Assembly: GCA_030549495.1 (NCBI GenBank)
Contig: JAUIRK010000501.1
Coordinates: 186,001 to 250,000 of the forward strand
From: Nectonema munidae
Lineage: Eukaryota; Nematomorpha; Nectonematoida; Nectonematidae
DNA: 64,000 nt
Reading direction: 5' to 3'
Each line of letters begins with the position of its first letter. Position 1 is the first letter of the stretch. Positions 26,501-38,500 of this stretch are shown here, one piece after another. Made by a program: the position numbers and the translations under genes. A model generated the notes under the pieces. It was not told the origin of the DNA and made no database searches. It saw nothing but the letters and a program-made list of their open reading frames with translations.

Positions 26501-29500
26501 CAAGCATGAGCTAGTATTTGTAACCTTGAACTAGGACAGTAATTTTAAGTTCTCTTTCACTGCCTTACCCCCTCCAAACTCCTGAGTGAGGATAACTGAA
26601 GAGTGCGGATCGGGTCCTCCGTATTGTTACCTAATAGATAGGAGAAAGGACCTCTAGTGGTAATTATGTCCAAAGGGCTGGTTGGGATATTGAGAGCCGG
26701 AGTTAGCACAAGGTGCGAGTCATTTCTTTAAGGGTAACTGAGGAGTTGTGAGTCAATTGTTCGATGGGAGACGACGAGAAAGGTCCAGTAACAAGTTCGG
26801 GCAGAAATCCACAGGTCCAAGTGTTGAGGAATAATCGCAGAGAGTAGGAGCATGCAGTATTGAGCGAGTGAGTTCCATAGAAGACATGATACTGAGGTAA
26901 CAGGTCCTAATATAGCTTGTTCTAGGGAGGATGCAAAATCAGGGACATGGTGGAATCTGCGCATGATTAAATTCATGAATCGATTGTCAGAAGCCCGTAC
27001 TAATTGATACAATGATGTAGAAGCGTAGCGAGGAGAAGGAGGACTCCATTATACATTGTAGCAAAGACAAGTTGATTGGACGGATAGCTGTGAGTGTTGA
27101 AATCATAGCGTTCTTTTCTGTTTCAAATACAGTTACGATCATACCTTTGATTATACGGTTCTGTACTAATGGATATTGGCGTAAGAAAGTCTCTGTATAT
27201 CCTTTTAATGTTTCCTCCAGGCTCTGAGGTTTCACAACATTCAAGCTATATGGGTCAGAAATCATAGTCTTCATTGTGTGTTCTGTTATAGAACCCACCT
27301 GAAGCTGAAGCACATTAGTAATATCAGATCGGAGAAGCGGCTTGGTAACCCACAAGTGTTTTAGGGTGGTTAGGCAGTCAGTTAAGGGATCAAGATGCCC
27401 TGTATATAGGAACGCCGTTAATTGTAAGAAGGGAAAATATCCTAATGACGTTTTGAGAATGGACAAGAGAGCAAGTTGATTGTCGAACAGCTTGGCCAGA
27501 GAGCTATAACGTGGAGTTAATAATAGAGCTTAGAAAAAAACCTTTGAACTGAGATTGGTTGACAAATATTCAGAAAAATTTCATAAAAATGAACGAACAT
27601 CGCCATTAAATTCTACATACTTGAAATGTATAAAAAAAAATTTATAAGAATAAAAATTTTAATTTTGACATGGCCTGTCATATTTAAATTATTTTTTGTC
27701 AGGTTTGACTGATTTTTATATAAAAAAAGGAATATCACCAGTAAACACAGCGTACTTGAAAATACATTTGAGTATACTATGTATTGAAAATACATTGGAC
27801 ATATGGGTATACATGTGTAAAAAACTTTATATAATTATTTAGATAAAAAGTTTTTTTTTTAGATGAGCTGTCATATGTAAACCACTTTTTTGACAGGTAA
27901 AATTGATTTTCATAAAAAAAAAATGAATATCACCATGAATTCAGCATATTTGAAAGTGGGTATACATGTGTAAAAAACTGTATATACTTATTTAGATAAA
28001 AAATTTCAGCATATTTGAAAATGGGTATATATGTGTAAAAAACTTTATATAAAATAAAAAGTTCCTTTTTGAGATGAGCTGTTAAATATAAATCAATTTT
28101 TTGACAGGTTTGATTGATTTTCATAAAAAATGAATAACACCAACGAATTCAGCATAGGTGAGATATGAGGTAAAATTTTTTAAAGAGTGAAACTAAAAAT
28201 TTTCAAAATGATTTTATTTAAATTTTAAAATAATCAGTAATTTTTTTTTGTTGTAGAGATTTTGCTGATAATTCGTCAAGCTCAAAACTTGTTTTTATCA
28301 TACATTCCAGAGTTTTTGTTAAACCATAATGAAGAGCAAACTTTTTTAGTTTTTCGGTATATTCAATTGCTTCTTTCAATGAACAAGCGCCACTTTCTTC
28401 TATTGCTTCATCGCTTTCGATAGAATTTACTTTTGAAAAACACCTTGGAGATATTGACTTTGCAATAACTAAAAGTTTCATTTTTTCTCCTGTCATACTT
28501 GCACAGAGTCCTATTGTAATTCTTTCTTTCGAATGTTTACCTCCAGGACACTCCCCTCCTAAAAGTTATCAAAAGTTTTACGGTTTGACAATTAAAAACT
28601 ATTTTACCTTTTAAATGATAAGTTTTTTTCGTTGTGTCTTTGAAAAAAAGCCCAGTCTCATCAAAATTAAAGATGTCTTTTTCTTTATAAGCTTCACAAA
28701 TTTTTTCAAGTTTCATATTCCATTCTTCAACGCTTGATTGAGAAATGCCTGCTCTTTCACCTGTTACGCTACCAAAAACAATGTTATTTCTAGGAATAAA
28801 ACTTTCCAGCCAACCATTTGAAGCTTTAAAGTCTGATTTTCCAAGATCTTCAGCAAATTTCAGAGCTTTAGTTTTGAGAATTGGTCCATTGACGGGAAGG
28901 CCTCCTCTAGCCAAAGAGTCAATGACCATTTGTACGTTAAATTGTTTATTTCTTCATTACCTGTGAAATAATTTTTTCTTTTTGACGATGTTGAGATAGA
29001 ACAATCAGAATAGGCTTCTAATACTTCACTTTTCTTTTTTCTTAGCATTTGAATTTGTGTTTTACCCACACCCATTTCAGCAGCTATTTTATTAGCCGCT
29101 TTACCATTATCAAGAAGCGTAATCACATCATATTTTTGTTGAAGAGTAAGTGTTGTTCTTTTTTTAGACATTTTATTCACTATTAAATTATCATGTAACA
29201 AAATTTGAAAAAATTAAAAGAAAAAATTTTCGAAAAAACCAATTTAAAATTACAGAAAATAAATGATAATTAAAAATTAACGTGCTAGTTTGAAGTAGAA
29301 TTAAAAACAATATTACAAATAAATATAGCAAATTGAGAAAAAAAAATTATAATACTAACACAAGATTGGAAGCAGATTTGTCAAATTAACTGTTTTATGT
29401 TTTGCAATGCTTGTGCATCATCGTGTCTATGCACATTGTTTTTGATTCTGTAAAAGTTTATATTACTTTACTAAGAATTATATTTCATACTCTTGTAATG

Positions 29501-32500
29501 AGATGAACACTACACATCATTGGAATGATTTATCACAATGTTTATCATTATCATGTGTATAGAACAATTATACTAGCCCTGCTGTGAATAAGTTACACTT
29601 TTTATTTTGTGAGCAGTCGCTATTAGTGTATGTACACTGCACAGTGTACACTATAAAGAATTCATACTATGCTCTGTGCTGGTATGAAAAAATGATAATG
29701 AGAGAAATTATAAGAACAATTGTTCATTACAAAAGTGCATTAACAAATAAAAACATTTGTGAAAAAATAAGTTATAATATTCAACAAAAAATAGTCGCTT
29801 AAATCAGTACTTATAGATAAATTTCATTCAAAAACATGGTCGTAGGTCGCGTGTGACAGTGTGTCGTTAAATACAGGGTGAGAACAGTCAAATTTTCATT
29901 GGGAGGAAAAAAAAGGTCGTTATGGGCAGGGAGTCGTTTAATACAGGGGGTCGCTAAGGCAGGTTTGACTTATATATATAATATTAAAAATATTTATAAA
30001 AACTTAATAATATCTAAGAAAAATAGCACTAATAGGGTTAAGCCATTGTTTACTAATCCACCTTTGTAATAGTAGTTCCGCTGATATGATACCAGTATAT
30101 TATAATACCAGGTATCTGAAATATTAAGAGAGAGTCCTACTTTGTGGAAATTCAAAGTTTATAGCACAGAGCTCACGTAACACCATATTGGACTTTATGT
30201 TTAAATTTTGCGATCACTTTACTCCTAAAATGATCCCATCTATATGTCCCACATGAAGACGATACCTCTTTGATTTGGGGTAGAAAATTTTTAATTACTT
30301 TAGAATAGAGGAGCCTTCTTTGTATTTATTTTGTCTGCGTCCATAGGTCCTCGCCTAGGTTAAAGGTTTCGCTTTTTCCATCATTGGTTCTTGTAGAGGA
30401 TTCATTCACACCGTTTTTACCGGTGAGATGTAATGGATATTATTCCTTAAAATTCGATGTAGGATCTTTTAAGTACTCTCCAGCTTATCAGGGCTAGGCT
30501 AATGGATCATTTCCCTCCAACATTCTAAATGATTCGTATCGCGACATTTAAGATACCTTCTTTAAAGTTGCCAACCTTCTTGTTGTATATGATTGCAAAA
30601 ATAAAACTTAAGTTCTTCTTTCCACTTGTTCAATTACATTTCTTTGCATTTTCTCATTGCATGCTTAATTCCCTTTTCGCATTTCTTTCCTAGCTCCTCT
30701 TCTAATTATATCATTCACCCCTCATTCGAAAAACATCTTCATGCATCAAAACCCTTGAACGAAAAGATGGATTATCTCAAATGTGAAATTAGCCAAGGCG
30801 AATCTTTGGCGAACGGTCAAGATATATATGCTCAACACATTCCTTCTTTTTGCAAGTATACGAGTTCTCTGACCAATTCCTGGCCCACTTCAAATATGAG
30901 TCAAGAAAATAGCGTTTACAAAGATTGTATAATTCTTTCAAATGCCGGCACCTCTCTTCGCCGTGACGACAACGCAAAACCGCTGCACTATTCAGTCATT
31001 TCCATTTCTACAAACTCTTCTCCCCAATCTAACAATGCAGACTTTATATCCTTCACAGTAGCCTCAACTAAAGATTGTGATTATTCCTCCAGAAGTTGTG
31101 ATAATCTTTGCAAGAGCATTGAAACTCGTCTGGATAAAAGCACCTCGTGCGAAACATTGTCGTCTTTTTGCCCTCTCTCTTTAAGACCAGAGACAGTATC
31201 TTTTTCAAAACCAGGCACGACAAAGCCGGTCAATCTTGTTTTTGCCAATAGCTACAAAGAAAGCAACAACCTCACCAAAAAAGATGTCGAGTCCCTCGTT
31301 TCTCCCAGAGAAGAAATAAAGCGGCTCAATAAAATAATAGAGGGCACTTATGGCGCTTCATCATCCAATCATCGCTCATTCTTGCCAAATACGAATGCGA
31401 ATAATGTGGAAGTAAATGAAGTAAACAACTACTCACGTAATATTAACCTTACAAGCTTTCAGTCTCCTTTTCCTAAAACTTCCTTTGCATGCAAAAATTC
31501 TTTTTCCAGGTATCGCTTTCCTTCTTTTACTCTTTGAGGTGGTTTGGGTGGGGATTTTGCTAATCTTTTCCAAATGCCTTTGAATGTCCTGCTTTCCTTA
31601 AATTTACCTTATTTTTTGGTAATAACTATGTTAACTCTTTCAGGAATTGGATCTAGATCTTTTGAATGAATTTAAGAACAGATTATTCTTATTTCGTTGG
31701 TCACTAGTAGGTGATCCATTATACCTGAAAGGAATAATATTGATTGTGCAATTTATTTTATCATGTATACCGTATATTTCGGTGTGTAAGTCGACCTTTT
31801 AGCCCCCCCCCCCCCTCCCAATTGACGGTCGACTTATATTACAGTAACAAAAAGCAAACTTTAAATCTTGTGGCATATTGATGAAGGAAACCAGGCCTAA
31901 CCTTAGGCTAATACCGACGACAGCCTCGGTCCGGTAACTACCGATGTAAATGCAACTAATGTAAATAGGGGTTTTTTTAACTTTAAAGATTTATGTTAAT
32001 ACTACCTTATATATAATTTCATATTGTAAGTAGAACAACATTTGTAATAACATGCCGTTAGTCTTTAATTAATGCCCGGCGTTTTATATATGATAACTTT
32101 TGCACTGCTGCTTAGGCTAGCCGATAACTTAGGCAAATTTCGTATTTTAGAGGTCGACTTATACCTCAGATATTAGCAAAAATCATTAAAAAAAATACTC
32201 TCATTTTGGGGGTCGACTTATACACCGTAATATACCGTATTGTATTAAGGATTAGTCAAATTTAGGTAATCTTTTGAAATATTTTCCAACATCCAGCTAT
32301 AAAATACATCAAAGTCATATTTTTGTGTTGAAACTAAATTATCTCAAATGCGTCAAAATATTTCATTTTATTGTTAGCGTTGAATTGGAAAACATACGGA
32401 ATCTTGAGATCATTTTTCTAAAGTAAATTATAATATAATTAATGTAAAATAGAAATTGCACCAAATTTTTAATATTGGAAAAGTTTGCTGCTCAAGTTAT

Positions 32501-35500
32501 ATTTTATAATGTGATGTTTTAGATAATTTGAATGGTTCATGCTCAAAAAAGTGCCTGAGCTAGAAAATTTCAATTAATATAAAAAAAATTCTGTGCAATT
32601 CTATTTTTACTTTACTTATAAAACCTGGATCTCTAAAAAGAATCCTAAATTTTAATTGTAATTTTTATTTCTATAAATGTTTATTATTTTGTAAAATCTA
32701 TTTTTTTGAGTGAAGAGGAACCTGAAAGAGGAGGCGTTATGCTCAATTCTGATTCTTTTGAGGCTTGAGAAATATTCGTTTTTTCTAACCCCTAGAAAGA
32801 AGTTTTATTCTAACTAATTTGGGCATCTCCACGCTTTAAAGTTCTCGTGAAAACTTAGTGAATTTAGGATATTATCTGTTTTGCAGGTGTGAACTCCTTC
32901 TTTCAAATTAAGAATATTTTAATGAAATAAAGAGATTCATAATATTTGTCGATTAGGTCAAAATATTAAATGCCATGAATTGAGAAATATACTTTTTTAC
33001 TACTTTGCTGCGCAATAAGTTACTGCCTCCTTTTTCTCTTATTTTCCCTATTTTTCTCAGGTTTTAAGCAATCGCGCTCTTTATCTTGATATTTTTATTT
33101 TCTTATTTGGAAAAAGTTTCTGACCTTTTGACGAACAAACCCCCAATATGTCTCTTTTGAAGTTTAGCGGGCCTAGATTTGTGCTTTTCAAGAATAATAG
33201 TCCAATGTAACAAGGAAAATGGATTAAACGAATCTTATTTTTAGTAGCTATGCACAGTAATTCACGTTGCTTCTATGTTTTAAATTTACGGCTGAAATGA
33301 TTTTACTTTAGCTACTCATATCCGCGATTTTTGTTCAGTTCATTTGAATTGCCAAAATTGATTAAATAAATGCTCAAATATCATTGGTTCGATTCTACTA
33401 CAATTTGATTTGTTAAAAGAAAAAATTTATTCAACTTTTTCTATCTAATCAGATCAAAGACTTTGCTTAATTGTACATTTAAAAACTCTCCTCAACTGTT
33501 AAGTTAATCTTATATGACCTGATGAAGTAGTTTTCAAAATTTCCTTTTTAGAGAAATATGATTATGTATTTATGTGAAGAAAAACACTTTCATGGAAATG
33601 TCAAAATTATAGTAAAATATAATATATGTTATTTATTACCAATGAGTATAAAAATGAATCCTGAAAAAAAAGATTTCAATGCTTACAACTAAAAGGGAAT
33701 CACCATTTTAAAATATGAGGTCGTAAAAAATTGTAATATTCTTTGAAAAATAAAAAAACCCCAATTGTTAACGATAATCCGTGGTAAAGACAGATATGAC
33801 GTTATTTTCTATAAAAAAACTCATCTTCAAATAAGAGTATATAGCACTCAAATAAAATGCCATTCATTTTTTTGTCAGATTTTGAGCCTTTACAAAACCT
33901 TTTTGCTAAAAACCATATTCGAATCTTAACTTAAAAACATATAAGATCATTCACAAACAATCTTTTTTTTGAAAGATTCCTTGAAATATCTAAGAAAATA
34001 AAAAATATATTTACTTTTAGCGAAGGGGGATCTTCTCTTTCAAATTCAACGTCTAAATCCTACACTAATGATGCCGAAACACAGAGAAAAGCGAAGTCAA
34101 AACGAGCTAGAGAATCTCGCAGATCCACACAGGTAGCATTCCTCACATCTGTCTTAATAATTACATCTATCCTACTCTCAATATCGGAACTCCTGCATTT
34201 CACAAAATGAATAACATTTTTACTCCATTCTCCAAAATGATGTCCTCGTGTTTAAATGATGGAGCTAATTTTATTTTATTAAATTTTGAATTAATAATGA
34301 TACCTTTACAGCTCTAATTAAAACATCTAGTAAATGCTATTTTATTAAAAAGTTGTCTCGCTCCAACCATTACAGTTGAAGTTTGGCAAAGTAGTGCAAC
34401 ATTTTTTAAAATTGGAAGAAAATAAATTTTAAATTTTTTAAAAATTATTTTCTTTAATTGAGGATATCCTTAGTTTTAAGTTTATAGTTGAAATTTTAGA
34501 AATACTATAGCGTCTAGTCATGTCTGCTACCTGTTGCAGGTAAATATTTTTGCGTATTATATTTTGTTGATATCATAGAATTATAGTTTTTTTGAATCCT
34601 ACAAATGTAAAATTTTTTAAATTACGATTCTTTATGTAAGGAAATGTTGTTGAAGTGTTGTCATGAATGAAAGTAAAAAGATAAACATCAATGAAAGTAA
34701 AAGTGTGAACTAGGCTGGATTGCATCCCAGGTTAATAAGTACAAAAGAGTATAATTATTTAAATAATTTGAATTAGTTGTACTTTTTTATTCTTATATTT
34801 GGGTATCTAATATTTAATTTAGAAAAACTGCACTTGTTGTGACTCTAATTCCTCCAAAAACAACTTTTTGTGCTTATTTTCAAAAGTGAGAAATCTTTTG
34901 GAATAATACGAACAAATAGAGCTCTTAATTTTTTTAAAAATTGAATCAAATTAAAAGGTATTGTGCTATGTGGAATGAAAATTATTTGGTTCATGTAGCG
35001 AGCAACTAGCATGGTGTGTATAAAACTGTTTTACTCATAAGTGCCGTTAAAAATTAAGTATTTTTTGGGGTGTGACTATTTACCGAAATACAGCGAAATA
35101 TTCTCAACACTTTCCCAAATCTTGTTTCTTAACAAATTAAAAAGAATGTGAAGAGTTTCGATGCTTTTATCCTATTTATTCTTTTTCTGGTTTATTATGA
35201 CCTTGAAAAGCCGAAGCAAACTTAAAATTTATCACTTTTCGTTTTTTTTTAGAAAAATTAAAATAATTTATATACTATTTTAATGGAAAAGTATAGTTCT
35301 TTTCTTTTATATTTTTATGAAAATTTATAAAAATGAAGGAATTTTTTTTCATTTTTGATTCTAAATGTAAACACTTTGAAAAACACCGTATTATTTTTAT
35401 TTTATTCTAAAAAAAATCCAGATTTCGGTAAAAAAAAGACGCGCTTTTTTAAGTTTTACTGCAAATAAAAAATAGAAGTAATTGTCCTAAAAACTCCTAG

Positions 35501-38500
35501 ACTTTCTGTTCTTGACTGCAAAAAACAAAATCCTTTTGTAAAATAAACCGCACTAGAAAGGTTTTTTTATGTGAATTATTCATAATTTGGCAAATACTTA
35601 ATTTGATGGTGTTTTATATTTTTTGTGGTCATTTTAACCCCGCTCATGTTGACTTATTTTTAATCAAGTTTTTCTATCGAAAAACTATTAGTCTTCATCA
35701 TAACAAAAATAAACTGATAAGTTTCATTTATAGTAATATATAGTTAAACAAGCATGTTTATTTCCTGTTTTTGTTTTTAAATTAAATTTTGTTTTGATCT
35801 TTAATGATAAAACAATGAAACAAAATTATATTACATCGTTCTTATTTTTGTTTTTAACTAATTATTTAAATTAATTAGTTAATAATATTATTAGTTATAA
35901 TTATTAATAATTATTTAAACTTTTCTTCATTTATATCTCTAATTTTTGTTCTTGTTAATAAGATGAGTACACATTGATGCTGTAAATAGAGAAAAATTTT
36001 CTCAAAATAATATTTTACTTCTTTTTTAATCACGAATTCTTTATCTTATGATGTTGATAACTCATTTTACAAGATCACGATTTTATTGTAATGATTGTGT
36101 TTTATAATTGTTTCTTAATTATCCCAAAAAATAGTTCTAAATAAGCCGATATTTCCCTTTGGTGTTAAAATGACCCCAAATATCCAAAACGTGTTTGCTT
36201 TGGGAGATGCATCCTATGGTTATATATATTTCCTAACAGTTATATTTCATTTATTCGAATTTAATGAGTGCTTTCCTTTTTAATTTATGTGAATTTTCTT
36301 TACAATGATATTCGTCTACATTCCTAGGGGTTAGAACGAACGATTATTTCTCAAGCCTCAAAAGAATCAGAATTGAGCATAACGCCTCCTCTTTCAAGTT
36401 CCTCTTCACTTTCTTCGAAGGCAACTTCTCCTTCACCAACATTCCCCACAACGAACTCATCTTCGTCATCCAGTTACCTTACGAGTTCTTCAGACACCGA
36501 ATCTACAATCTCCTACAGTACCTCTATCAGTAAAACGGGTACTCTTTGCAAAGTATGCCACAATATTTTTCCTTCTCTTCTTTAAAAAAAGTTGATTTGA
36601 TTTTTGCGAAGAGATGGAATAATTAAATAAAAACTAATTCATCCAATTAAAATAAAGAATGAATGGCATAATGGTGAATATAGATTTTATTAATTTGTAT
36701 TCGATGCATATCTTCTATGAAATTCTTAAAAGCTTGGCATACATACTTTATGCATACTTTGAGATCGTTGAAATTAATTGAAAGTACAGGAACTTTGCAA
36801 ATACGGAAAAAATTATGAAACAAGTATACGCACGTGTTTTAAAAGGAATAACAGTTGACGGATTTAATTTATGATAAAAACAGAGGTTCATCACACCTCT
36901 TAGTCAACACTAGAAAAGCCATGGCGTTGCAAAGAAGTCCATGTCTAAAAATCATATAATTTTAGATTTATCTTACTCATAAAACATAGGTAAACGTAAA
37001 GGCACGCTGAGGTGTTTCCATCGAAAAGGCACAGCTGCGCCACTTTTATCCAACTATGAGGAAAGTAGGCTTGATACGGTATCGAACCCAAGACCTTGAG
37101 TTATCGAATCCAACATCTAACCCACCGTACTCACACTTTCTTCATAGTTCGATACAAGCAGCGCAATTGTGCCTTCTCGATGAAACCACCCCACGGTACC
37201 TTTACCTTAACTATTTACGTTAACTACAACTTTGCCCGCCCCAAGTTTGATGTTCATAATTCCCTACTTCTATTCACATCAAGAAAGCTTTCTTTAAATT
37301 CCTTAAATAATACTATTCCTACTCCATTTCTATCCTGTTTACTCGCTGCGCTATAGAATCTTGTGTACCCTTCACTCAACTCCTATGCTTTTTGCCCTTC
37401 CACCTTGTTTCTTGAACACATAACAATATAATTTTTCGTCTTATTAAATCAGTCGGCTCGTAGCAACTTCTCATTTATTCTTTTAGAGACTTTATTTAAG
37501 CTTGCTTTACTTTTCAAAAGAATCGCACTCAACTCTAACGCTTCACTTACGGCGCACGCCCTGGCTGATTTATGTGAATTGTTTATTTTTTTTGTCGATC
37601 TTTATATGGTCTTGGTGAAATGTTTTCACAACCAGATGCCCTTTCTCTCCCTAACTCCCAGGCTGGATTGCATCCCAGGTTAAGAACCCCTGCATTAAAG
37701 TATATATAGGCTTTTCCCCCATAATGAATCACCAGTGAAACTCCATGTAAAAATCTTTTGCCTTGAGTTATATACAATTTTATTTTAAAAAAGCACTTAA
37801 CGTTAAAAATTACAGCCAATTTTTATACTCAATTTGATCGGGTTTTATTTTCCATTTCTTTAGATAGGCTCTTTGAGTATCACTCCTAAAAAGGAAGCGA
37901 GAGTAGAACCCCTACTTATTCCAAATAAAGAACCCTGTAATGATTCTAAAAAAGTTGTTCTTAAATCCTACAAAAATGGTCTGAGCGAGAATCCACCTCT
38001 TTCAAATAGTCCTACAATAGTATCACATCTTCGAAGGCCTTCCAGAGAAAACAGTAAGTCTTTTTAATATAATTACTCTCTTATTTTCACATATTTCTCT
38101 CTTCCAAAATTCTGGTACAGTTTAATCCTTGCTAATTTGTATATAATAATTGATATATTTTGAGAGTTAATTCTACTCTATTAATGTTATGGTTCAATGA
38201 TTTTCAACTAAAGAACATTCCAACCAAAGATTTTGACCCTGCGACTTCCTTATCTGATAAAAGTATATGAGATGTTAGGCCTAGCCCGGGGAAAGCGGGT
38301 CCTCTCTTCCTCTATCCCCTGAAACAATGCCTATCCTCTGAGGTTTGATTGTAATGAGCTCAAATTTTGAATTTTTTCCAAATATAACAAATTATTGCAT
38401 AACTACAAATTCTGATTAATAAAAAAATTAATGAGAATAGGGATAAATTTATTTTACATGGCGTTTCTTTTATAGTACACAAGCGCTTACATCAACATCT

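Larger units (their letters stand above)
23098..27535 (-). pseudogene. L: Endogenous L polymerase fragment of a non-segmented negative-strand RNA virus
   Basis: On the minus strand, broken frames spell the C-terminal half of a mononegavirus L protein, in order. The polymerase-to-capping junction carries [10 protein letters not shown] and DPYSLNV (27440-27220). Next come a capping-domain segment with the HR motif [10 protein letters not shown] (26430-26400) and a connector (26141-25400). The methyltransferase has [11 protein letters not shown] and the K-D-K-E residues (24570-24015), and the tail reaches about 23098. L is the viral polymerase, cap-forming and cap-methylating enzyme. Sequence before the GHxDPLT region, with the polymerase catalytic motifs, is absent. 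Frameshifts, stops and an internal duplication mean it cannot be functional. It is visibly richer in GC than the surrounding intron, which suggests a fairly recent arrival. Family is undecided: rhabdo-like motifs, but chuvirus, nyamivirus and artovirus relatives are possible. Confidence 0.8.

Noticed and set aside
23098..27535. A host gene or nimavirus-like DNA-virus insert
   Set aside because: I first considered a large DNA virus because the proteins looked unfamiliar, but the ordered GHxDPLT, HR, DGYGCF and K-D-K-E landmarks fit an RNA-virus L.
36553..36585. Exon 14 continuing to the stop at 36585
   Set aside because: The donor AAA|GTATGC in phase 0 joins the next exon correctly; read-through would truncate MYPT before its conserved tail.
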